Assembly (NCBI GenBank): GCA_023846275.1
Contig: JAIUJO010000071.1
Coordinates: 1,727,498-1,791,497, forward strand
Source of the DNA: Vanilla planifolia
Taxonomy: Eukaryota; Streptophyta; Magnoliopsida; Asparagales; Orchidaceae
Length of the DNA stretch: 64,000 nt
Direction: 5' to 3'
Below the pieces are notes generated by a model that searched no databases, was not told the origin of the DNA, and was given only the letters and a program-made list of their open reading frames with translations. How positions within the stretch are numbered: position 1 is the stretch's first letter; the number at the start of each line of letters is the position of its first letter. Below are positions 51,501 to 62,146 of the stretch, in pieces. The position numbers were made by a program, and so were the translations under genes.

Positions 51501-54500
51501 TTCTGTGTGTGCATCTATGTGTGCATGTGTTCGTCTCTGTGCGCTCATGAGCGAGTATTGGTGCATGTTTGGGTGTTGGTATTCTTATGGGTGTGCATGA
51601 TGTGAATGTGTGTGTCTTTGAGTGTGTTTGCATGTGTGTATATACATGGTGTGTGTGTGTGCATTCGTGCATGTGTGTGTATGTGTGTATGCTTAGTTTT
51701 TGTGTATGTATGCATGTTTGCATGTTTCTATGTTCTATGAATGTCTGTGCATACCAATATGCATGTGTGCATGTCTATCTATCTATGTGTGTGTGTGTAT
51801 CGGTGTATGTTTTTGTGTGTGTTGTTTGCACATTTGGATGCATGTGTGTCTTGTTATGTGTGTGTGCATGAGTGTGCCTACGTGGGTGCATGTGTTAGCA
51901 TGTGTGTCCATGTGCATGTGCATGTGTGCTGCTCTATGTGAGTGTGCATGTAGTTGTGTGTGTGTGCATATGTTCATGTGGCTATGCAAGTGCATGTGTG
52001 TGTGGATATATGTCTACATGCTTGTGCATGTGTGCATGCATGTTTATGTTTGTGAGTGGGGGCATGTGTGTGGCTTTATGTGTGTGTGTGTGTACATGCA
52101 TACATTTGTGTGTGTTTATGTGCTAGTGTACTCATGAAAATATGCGTATTTGTGTGTGTTCATGTGTTTGACTATTTGTGTGTGTGTGTGTGTGGATGTG
52201 CTTGTATGAGTGAGTGCATGTGCATGTGTGTTTACACGGAGGCACATGTGTGTGTGGATGCATCTATGTGTTTATTTGTGTGCATGTGCATGTATATGAT
52301 TATGTATGTGTGTGCGCATGTGTGCATGAGTTTTTATCTGTCTGCATGTTTGTGTATGTGCATGTGTTTGATAGTGTGTATGTCCATGTATTAGTGCGTG
52401 TGTGTGTGTATGTGGACATGTGTGTGCAAGTTTGTGTGGTAGTGTGCCCATATGTGTATATGCATGCTTGTGTGTGTTTGCATACATGTGTGCTTATGTG
52501 TATCCATGTATGTGTGTGTGCACTATCTTGTGTGTGTTTGTGTTTGTGTGCTCACATGTACATGTTCATGCATGTGTGTGTGTGTATTTTTGTGTGTTTG
52601 TGAGTTTGTGTGCACATGAGTGCATCTGTCTTCATGTGTTTGTGCATGCATGTGGGTGCATGTGTGTGTTCTTCTATGAATGTGTGTATATGTGCATGTG
52701 TTTGGGTGCTTGTGCATATGTGTGTGTGCATGCACGTGTAAGTGAACATGTGTGTGTGCTTGTGTGATAAGATGTGTGCATGTTTATCTGCATGTATGTG
52801 GTTATGTGCATGCATGTGTGTGTGTACCTACATATATGCAAGTGTGTGTGGGTGTCTATATGCATATTTTTCTTGTGTGTTTATGTATTTGTGAGTATGT
52901 GCATGCATGTGCATGTCTGTGTGTGCATGCATTCATGTGTGCATGGTTGGGTGTGCTTGTCTATTGGTGTGTATGTGTGATTGTGTGCACACATATGTAT
53001 GTGTTATGTGTGTGTATGATCATGTCTATGTATAGTGTGCATGTGTGAGTGTGTGTCTATCATTTCTATGTGTATGTGTGTGTCTGCATTCATTTATGCA
53101 GACACACGAATGTGTATGTGTCTATGTGTGCATCTTTGTATGTGCAAATGTGTGTATGCAAGTGTGTACATGCATGCATGTGTATGTGTGCATGTGTTTA
53201 TGCATTTGTGTGTGCGTGTGCAATGATGTACACAAGTGTATGTTCGTGTGTGTGTGTGCACCTATGTGTGTGTGTGTGTGTATGCATGTGCATATACATG
53301 TGAGTGTGTGCATGTGTGTGTGTGCATGCAAGTGCATGTGTGTGTGTGTAGATGCACATGTTTATGTGTGTGTGTGAGCACACATTTGTGGTCACATGTT
53401 TGTGTGCGTGTTTATGAATAGTCATATGTCTGTGTGTGCACAACTGTGTGTGTGTGTGTGTGTGCATGTGTCTCCATGTATGTGTATAGAAGCATTTGTG
53501 TGTATTCATATGGCTAAATGTGTGGGTGCCTAGGTATGTGCATGTGTGTATGTGTCTATGTGCATGTGTGTGTGGGTTTGTGTTTGTGTGTGCATATGTG
53601 TAGGTGTACTTGTGTGCATGCATATGCGTGTGCATGTGTACGTGCATGGGTGTTGTGTGTCTATGTGTGATCATTTCTATGTTTGTATGTGTCCATGTGT
53701 GTATGCATGTGCATGTTCATGTGAGTGGGCATGTGTGTTTGTAAGTGTCTATGTATGTTTTTATGTGTGATTCTATGTGTGTGTGCATTTGTTTCTGTGT
53801 GTTTGAGTGCATGCATGTGTTTGTGTGTCTGTGTGGGTGCATGTGCATGTATGTGCATGCATGTGAATATACATGTTTGTTTTCATGCATGTAAATGTGT
53901 GTGTGTATGTGTGTGTGTGCATATGTAGTTGTTGTGCGTGTATGGTTGTGTGTGCTTGTGCATGTGTGCAAGTGTGTGCATGTGTGTATGTGTGTGTGTA
54001 TACATGTGTGTGCATGTGAGCATGTGTATGTACTTCTGTGTGTGTGTGTTTTTGTGTGCATGTGTGTGTGTGTGCTTGTTTTAGTGCATGTGCATGCAAG
54101 TGTGTTTGGGTGCACATTAGTGTGTGTGTGTGTCTGAGTGCTTGTGCAGGTATGTACATGTGTGCATTTGTTTATGCATGTGTGCATGTTTGTGTGTTCA
54201 TATGATTGTGTGTGCATGCCTATGTGCAAGTGTTATGTGCCTTCATGTATGTGTATATTGGTATGTTTGGATGTTTATGAGCTTGGGTTCATTTGACTAC
54301 AAGTGTGGGTGTGTGTATGCATGTGTATATGTGTGCATGCTTGTGTATATGTGTGTGAGTATGCATGCAAGAGTGTGCATGTGTGTTTACATGTGTGTGT
54401 TCCTCTCTGTTTATGTGTGTGCTTTTGCATGAATGTGTTTGCATAGTGCATGTGTGTGCGTTTGTTTGTGCGTGTGTGTTGGTACATAGGTGTGCATTTG

Positions 54501-54844
54501 TGTGCTTACATTCATGTGTGCATGTGCTAGCACGTGTTTACAAGCATGTGTTTGTGTGCTTATATAGGGGTGTGTGTGTGTGTGTGCACACATACCAATG
54601 TGCACATGTGCTTGTGTTTATGTGTGCCCATGTCTGAATGACTGCATGTCTTTTTGTGTGAGTGTATTCTACTTTGTGCATATGTGTGTGTTTGTAAGTG
54701 TTTGTGCATAAGTGTGTGAGCAACATGTGAGTGTGTGTACATATGCATGTGTATGTGTGTGAATGCTTGTACTTGCACATGTTTGTGTGCATGATTTTGT
54801 TAATGTGTGTGTATGCTTGTATATGTGTATATATGCATGTGTGT
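48545..54844 (-). repeat. TG repeat, no long unit seen
   Basis: Degenerate TG/CATG sequence between switch 3 and the 54.85-kb island. I see no gene, island over 30 bp or long duplication in it. Confidence 0.75.
49006..49019 (+). repeat. Short pure (AG)7 microsatellite
   Basis: AGAGAGAGAGAGAG within GTGTAAGAGAG and GAGAGCATATGC. It is one of the very few purine-only runs in the window (a shorter CT-rich run is at 15,987-15,997). Confidence 0.88.
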
Positions 54845-54918
54845 GAAATGCGTGGAAGATTCTTATGTCTAGGCTTCATCATGTGTTTCTGGGTGCATGC
54901 ACGTTTCCTTCACTGCAT
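54845..54918. other. Largest unique island (~74 bp)
   Basis: GAAATGCGTGGAAGATTCTT, then ATGTCTAGGCTTCATCATGT, GTTTCTGGGTGCATGCAC and GTTTCCTTCACTGCATGC. This is the longest stretch of mixed sequence in the window. It has no recognisable gene, tRNA or transposon motif. It could be a relic of the sequence that existed before repeat expansion, or a fragment carried in by conversion. Confidence 0.7.
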
Positions 54919-57336
54919 GCATTTGTGTGCATGTCAATGTTTGTGTGTGCATGTGTCTGTGTATTTGTGTATGTATGTCCATTTGTGTGTGTGCATATGT
55001 GCATGCATTTGCGTATTTGTGTGTGCACATTATGTGTATGGTGTGTGCATGTGTGTTTTCTTGTCTGTGCATGTGTGTATACATGTTTGTGTGATTAAGT
55101 GCATGTTTGTGCATGTACATGTGTTTTTGCATAAACTTGTCTATATGTGTGTGCATATGTGCATCTATAAGTATGTGTGCATGTGCTTGAATGTGTGTGT
55201 GTGTGTACATGTGAAAGTGTGTGCACAAGTGTTTCCGTATGTGTGCATGGATACACATGTGTGTGAATATGTGTGTATTTTCTTTGAGAGTGTATTTATT
55301 TGTCTGGATCTGTGTGTGTGTTTGTCTTTCGATGCATGTGTCTTTTTTCATGCGAGTTAAAGATGTGTGTATGCTTGTGTGCTTATGTGCATGTGTGTGT
55401 ACATGTATGGTTATGGGTGTGTGGGTGCATGCATGCCTCGTGCTTGTGTCTTATTGGGCATGTGCATGTCTGCCTATGTGTGTGCATATATGTGTACGTG
55501 TATGTATGCATAAGGTGCATCTATGTGTGCTTGTGTACCTATATGTGTATGTGATCGTGCATGCGTGCTTATGTAGGAGTATGAGTGTGTGTGTGTGTGT
55601 GTATTTGTTTACATGTCTATATACATGTGTGTGATATGTGCATGTGTGAGCATGTGTGTGCCCACGTGTGTGCATGTGTATGCGTACAGGTGTGTACGTG
55701 TGCACGTAAAATTTTATGTGTGAGTGAGTGCATCTACATGTGTGAGTTTGTGTGCATGTGTGGGTGCACGTTAGCTTTTGTGGGTGTGTGTCATGTGTGT
55801 TCCTATGTCTGTGTGCATATGTGTATGTGTAAATACATGTGTGTATGCATGTGCATGTGTATAGGTGTGTTTGCATGTTGGAGTGTGTGTGCCTATGTGT
55901 GTATGTGTGTGGTGTGAGTGCATGTGCTTGTATGTACATGCATGTGTGTGTTTGTGTATATGTGTATGTACAAGCATGCGTGTGTGTATGCACATGTGTG
56001 TCTGTGTGTGCAGGCGTGTGTGTGAATGCAAGTTTGTGTATGTGTGCGTGCATTACCATGTGTGTTTCTCTTTGTGTATGCATATGCATAAGTACATGTG
56101 TGTGTGCATGTGTGTCAAGTTGTGAGCATGTGTGAGGGATGGTGTGTCTGTGTGCATGTAGGTGCATTTGTGTGGGTACATGTGCATGTTTGTGTATTTG
56201 CATTTGTGTGTGTGTGCATCTAAGTGCATGAATGTTTGTATGTGTAACTACATGTGCATGTGGTGTGTGCATGAGTGGGTTTATTTGGGTTTATGTGAGT
56301 TTAAGTGATTGTCCATGTGTGTGAGTGTGTCTATACATGCATGTGTGTGTGTTCACGTAAGTGTATGTGTGCATGCGAGTTCATGTGTGTGTTTGTGTAT
56401 GTATGCATGCGTCTGTGTGTATGTATTTTTTTTGAATGCACACATGTGTGTGTGTGTGCATAGTTGTGTGTGTTTTTATGCATGTGTGTGTGTTTGTGTG
56501 CACATGTGTCTATGTGGTTGTATGCGCATGCATGTATGCATGTGTGTATGTGTGTGTGATTGCATGTGTGTGTGTGTGTGCATGTGTGTTCATGTATGTA
56601 TCTATTTTTATGTGTGTGTGTGTAGGCTTATGCATATGCATGGACATGTATATGCATGTGCTTGTGCATACATGTGTGTGTGTGCTTTTGTGTGAGTGGG
56701 TACATGTATGTGTGTGCTTTGATGTTTATTTGTGTGTGCGTGCACGTGAATATATGTGTGTACCTATGTGCATGTGTGTTCTTATGTGTGCATGTGTAGG
56801 TGGGTGTACATGTGCATGCCATGCAAGTGTGCAAGAATGCTTGTGCATGTGCAAATGTGTTCCTTGGTGTGTGTGTGTGCATGTGCACACACTTGTGTTT
56901 GTACATGTAGGTGTGTGTTTGTTTGCTTGCATGTGTTCATGTATGTGTGTGCATGTGCACATTTTTGAGTGTTTGTGTGCATTCATAGATTTTTGCATTT
57001 GTGTGTGTGTGTGTGTTTGTGCATGTATAAGTATATGTGTCTATGGGTGTGCATGTGCATATGTATACATGTGCTTCTGTGTGTGTTTGTGTGTATGGGG
57101 TGAGTCTTCTTATACATTCTTGTATGCATGTGTGTGCATGTGTGCACCTTTTTGTGTAAGCATGTGTGTATATTTTTGCACACATGTATGAGTTGGTGGT
57201 CGTCTTTGTGTATGAGTGTGTTCATATGTGAAGGTCCACACAAGTGTGTGTGCATACTTGTGTATGTATTTGAGCATGTGTGTGAGCATGTTTATTAGTG
57301 TGTGTGTGTGTCTATCAGCATGAGTTCAAGTGCTTG

Positions 57337-57420
57337 TGTACATGTATGTTTGTGTGTCTAAGAGTACATAAGTGTGTGTGTACATGTATGTTTGTGTGTC
57401 TAAGAGTACATAAGTGTGTG
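57337..57420 (-). repeat. 42-bp exact tandem duplication
   Basis: A 42-bp unit starting TGTACATGTATGTTTGTGTG and containing TCTAAGAGTACATAAG lies at 57,337-57,378 and is repeated without change at 57,379-57,420. Confidence 0.94.
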
Positions 57421-58182
57421 TGTGTGCCTATATGTACTTTTACATGTTTGTGTGTGTTGTGCATGTGCATGTGTGCATGCATTTGGGTCTTAGTATGTTT
57501 GTATGTGTGCATGTGTGTGTGGGGGCACACAAATGTGTATATGCATGAGTGTGTGTTCATGTTTATGTGTGTGTTTTCATGAGTATGAGTGTGCATGTTC
57601 ATGTGTGTACTTATATGTATACATGTTTTTTAGTGCATGTGCATATGTTTGTGTGTGTGTGTATGTGCATGTATGTGTGTGTGTGTGTGTGTGAGTTTGT
57701 GTGTGTATGCCTTTGCATGCAAAGTTTTTTGGATGCATGTGTGTATGTGAGAAAGTGTGTGTGCATGTGTGTATGTGTATTCCTGTTTATGCCTATGCAT
57801 GCACACACATGTGTGCTTATGAGTAGGAGGGTGCATGTGTGTGTGTTGATGTGTTTGGGTGTGTGTGTGTATGTGTATTCATAACTAGATGTGTATGTGT
57901 GCACGTGTCTATGTGCGTGTACACCTGAATGCATATGCGAGCATGTGGTTGTTTGTATGTGTGTGTGTGAATGTATGTGATTGTGCTTGTGTGTGCATGT
58001 ACATGCATAAGCGTATGCATGTGTTTGCATGTACATGTGCTTGTGTTCACATCTATGTAGGTGTGTGCATTTGCATGTGTTTGTGTGTATGTGTACATGT
58101 GCATGCACGTTTGTTTGTGTATGCATGTGTGTGCATGCATGTCCTTATGCTTATGTGTTTTTGTGCATGCATTTGTGCACGT

Positions 58183-58218
58183 GTGTGTGAGCACACATGT
58201 GTGTGAGCACACATGTGT
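58183..58218. repeat. 16-bp tandem duplication with palindromic core
   Basis: GTGTGAGCACACATGT occurs at 58,185 and 58,201. Each unit holds GTGTGAGCACAC, nearly its own reverse complement, and the join makes ACACATGTGTGT, a perfect palindrome. The segment could extrude as a small hairpin. Confidence 0.85.
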
Positions 58219-60599
58219 GTGTATGTGTGTGTGTGCATGTTTTAGTTTGAGTACATATGAGTGCACATGTGTATGCTTGTGTAGTGTATGTGTAGGTGTG
58301 GTTATGTGAGTGTTTGGGTGCTTATGTAGGTGTGCTTATGCATGCATGTCTATGTGCATAGGTGTTTGTGCATGGGATCAAACATGTGTGTATGTGTGTG
58401 CATGTGTGCTTGTATGCGTGTGTGGGTGCGTGTTTGTGTGTGTGTGCATATTTAGGTGTGTATGTATGTGCAAGAATGCTTCTGTGAATTTGTGTGTGAG
58501 TGCATGCATGCATGTGTGTATGTGCATGGGTGTGCATTCATGTGCATTTGTGCTTGTCCACGTCTGTATATGTGATGTGCATATGTGTGTTCACTTCTGT
58601 GGTTGTATGTGTGCATCTTTATGCATGTGGTCATTTGTGAGTGTGATTGCGAGTGTGGATGCTAATGTGTGTGTGTATGTGGGTATGTACAGGGGTGTAT
58701 GTGCTTGGGTGTATGCATGTATTCATGTTTGTACGGGCATGTGTGCATGTGTATGTGTGTGTGTGTGCACGTGTGTATGGATGTATGTGTGAGCATTAGT
58801 GTGCATGTGTTTGTGCATGCCTATTTGTGTGCAAGTGTGTTCGTGTTTGTGTGTATGTTTGTCTTTGTGTGTGCATGTGTATGCATGTTTGTATGTACAT
58901 GTGGGTTTGTGTGCATGCTAGTGAGTGTATTTGCATGTGTGCATGGGTACGTGCATGTGCATGTGCCTATGTGTGCATGGGAGCATGCATGTGTGCACAT
59001 ATGTGTGTGTGCACATGTTTGTATGTGCATCTTTTTGTAAGCATGTGTGCATGATTTTGGATGTGATTATGTGCATGTATGTGTCTCTTTGTGTGTATGT
59101 ACGTGTGCATGTGCATGTGCATTTGTGTGTGAGTGTGGGTGTGACTATCTGCATGTGTGTTCACCTCTAAGTGTCTGTGTGTGTGTGCATATATTGATGT
59201 GTACAAGTGCATGTGAATGTTGTGTAGTGTATGTGCATGTATACATAAGTGTGTCTATCTATCTCTATGTGATTGTGTGTTTGTATGTATGTGTGTGAGC
59301 ATGTATGTGGGTGTGCATGTGTGTGTTTACATTCTTTCTTGCATCTCTATGTATTTGTGTGTTTGTGCATGATTATGTGTGTTTGAGTTTGTATACATGT
59401 GTGTGTGTGTATTGTGTGTGCATGTTGTGTGCATGCATGAATGTGTGTATTTGTGTGTGCGCACATGTGCCTATGGCTGTGTGTATGATTATCTAACTTT
59501 GTGTGAATATTCATGTGTGCTTGTGTGAGTTTTGTGCATGTGCATTTGCATTTGCATAAATGTTCATGTGTGTGTATGTGAGTGTTTGTGGGTGAATATG
59601 TGTTATTTCATGTGTTTATTGGTGTGGGTGTTTGTGTCACTATGCCCATACATGTGTGTATGTGTGTGTGTCTGCTTGTGTGTGCATGTGTCTGTGCATG
59701 TGTATATGTGTGCATGTGTATGTGTGTTCATGCGTGTGTGAGTATCTGCTTGTGTGTGTATGTGTGCATGAGTGTCTTTATGTGTGTGTTTTTGCATGTG
59801 TGAGGAAGTGCATGCATGTGTTTGTGTGTGTGTGTGAGTATGCATGTGTGGATGGTGAGGTCTTTCCGTAGGTGTCTCTGTGTGTGCACTTGCATGTGTT
59901 TGTGTGTGCATGCATGTGTATGTGCATGTGTGGAGTGTGCACATGCACACACATGTGTTTTTGTGTGTTGGGGTGTACGTGTGTGTGTACATGTGTGTGT
60001 GAATGCATACATTTCTGTGGGTCTGCACACACATATGTGTGTGGATGTACACACACGTGTGTGTATGTGTGTGGACATACACACTAGTGTGTTTTTATTG
60101 GCATGTGCATGTCTTTTTGTGTGTGCCTATATATGCACATGTGTTTTCATATATTTGTGTATACACATGTGTGTATGTGTGTGTGCTTGTGTATGCTAAT
60201 GTGTGCAGTCATATTTGCATGTGCTTGTGCATGTGTGTATGTGCATGTTTGTGTGTGCGTACATGCATGTGTGTGCATAAATGCATGCGTGCATGTGTGT
60301 ATATGTGTACTTGTAAGTGTGTGTGTTTGTATGTGTGTGTGCATTAGTGTGTTGTGCATGTTAATGTGATCTTGTGCATGTGTGTGCTTGTGTCCACATG
60401 AATATATTTGTAGTCACGTGTTTGTGCATGTGTACGTATTGTGCATGTGTGTGTGTGCATGTGCCTACATGTGTGTATACAACTATGTAGATGGGTGCAT
60501 GCATCTATTATATATGCTTATGCATATGCTTTTGTGTTCATTTGTGTGTGTGTGTGTGCATAGGTGCATTTGTGCATGTGTATGTTTGTGGGTATGTGT

Positions 60600-60631
60600 G
60601 AAGGAGAAGCAGAGGGAGTTGTATAGCAATG
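60600..60631. other. Unique purine-rich island
   Basis: GAAGGAGAAGCAGAGGGAGT followed by TGTATAGCAATGC breaks the TG repeat. It is a purine-rich patch with no match elsewhere in the window that I could find and no assignable function. Confidence 0.7.
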
Positions 60632-61504
60632 CATGCATGTGTGTTTTTGCTTGGGTGTACCTGTGTTTATGCATACTATATGCAGGTGTGTATGTTTGTG
60701 TGTGTATACATGGGCATGCATTTGTTTGTGTGTTTGTGTGTGTGTGTGCATATCATGTGTGTATGTATATATGCATTTTTGTGTGTGCATGTGTGAGTTT
60801 ATGCACCTGCATGTGTGTTCATGGTTTGTGGGCATGTACATGTGTGCATGTGTGCATGTGCATATGTCTGCACTTATTTATGTGTGAGTGTTTGTGTGTG
60901 CATGTTCACATGTGTATGCATATATAGGTGTGCATGTACTTGTGTGTCTATTCATGAGCATGCATGTGAATGTGTGTTTGTATATGCATGCATGTGTTTG
61001 AGTGCATTAGCTTGTGTACATTGTGAGCCTACAAGTGTGTGTATAGATGTGCATGTGCATGTGTGTGTGTTTATATGAGTGTGTGTCTATGTTTGCATGC
61101 TTGTAGGTATGGATGTGCGTAAGCAAGTTGCATCTGCATGTGTATGTACACATGTGTGAGTGTGCTGTTTATGTGTGTGTGATTGTGTTTGTGCATGTGT
61201 GTGTTCTTGTGTGTGTGTGTATGTGTGTGTGTCCTTATGCATGTGCACAAGAGCAAGTGATTTTTTGAGCTTGGGTGTGTGTACAAGTGTGTAAGTGTGT
61301 ATGTGTGTCTATATGCTTGTGCATGAGTGTGCTTGTTTGCATACATGTCTATGCATATGTATGTATATGTGTGTGGGTGGGTGTGTGAATGAATTCATGT
61401 GCATGTGTGGGTGTATGTGTGTGTGCATCTATATGTGCATGCATGTGTGTGTATGTGTTAGTGTTCATGGTTATATGTGTGTGTATGTGTGTTTATTAGT
61501 GTAT

Positions 61505-61610
61505 GAGTTGTGCAACTGGGCATGCTCGTTGTTGTATGTGGTTGTCTGTGTGTATGCTTGTGTGTGTATTTGGGTCAGTGTGTTAATGCTTCTGAGCCTG
61601 TCCTCCTTTG
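61505..61610. other. Mixed islands in TG block
   Basis: Two patches, GAGTTGTGCAACTGGGCATG with CTCGTTGTTG, and GGGTCAGTGTGTTAATGCTT with CTGAGCCTGTCCTCC, are separated by a short TG run. No gene, RNA or mobile-element signature is apparent. Their density here suggests that the repeat is thinning or older toward the right edge. Confidence 0.6.
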
Positions 61611-62110
61611 TGTGTGTGCGTATTTGCTCATGTATGTGAATGTGTGTGTGTTGTTGTCTACATTCATGTGAGAATATGTGTGCATCTATGTCTGCATGCT
61701 AGTGCATTTGTGCGTTCATGTGTATATGTGTTATTGTGGGTGTGCATGTGTGTTGGTTTGTGTGTGTAGGCATGTATATGTACATGTAGTGTCTATGTGT
61801 GTGCATGTGAGCTTGTGCATGTGTGTGTCTACATGTGCTGTGTGTGTGCATGTGTGAATGGATACATCTGTGTGTGTGCGAATCTGTGTCAATATGTGTA
61901 GGTTCAGGTGTGTACGTGTGCATTTGTACTGTGTGCATGTCTACGAGCACATGCACTTGTGTGTGTGTGCCTTTGTGTATGTGTGTTTTAGCTTATGAAT
62001 GCATGCACTTGTGTGTTCACTTATGTGTGTGAGCACATGTGTGTGTGTATTGATGAGCATGTGCATGTGTGTGCATGTAGTAAATATGTATGCATGTGTG
62101 CATGCTTGTA

Positions 62111-62146
62111 CCTGTGAAGCCTGTGAGCACTAGTGTATCTTCGTGC
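62111..62146. other. Mixed island in TG block
   Basis: CCTGTGAAGCCTGTGAGCAC followed by TAGTGTATCTTCGTGC. It contains an internal near-repeat of CCTGTGAAG and CCTGTGAGC. No function is assignable. Confidence 0.6.

Larger units (their letters stand above)
54919..60599 (-). repeat. TG repeat with short exact duplications
   Basis: Degenerate TG/CATG sequence containing the 42-bp and 16-bp duplications described separately and a mixed patch, GATGGTGAGGTCTTTCCGTA (59,851-59,870). No gene is visible. Confidence 0.75.
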
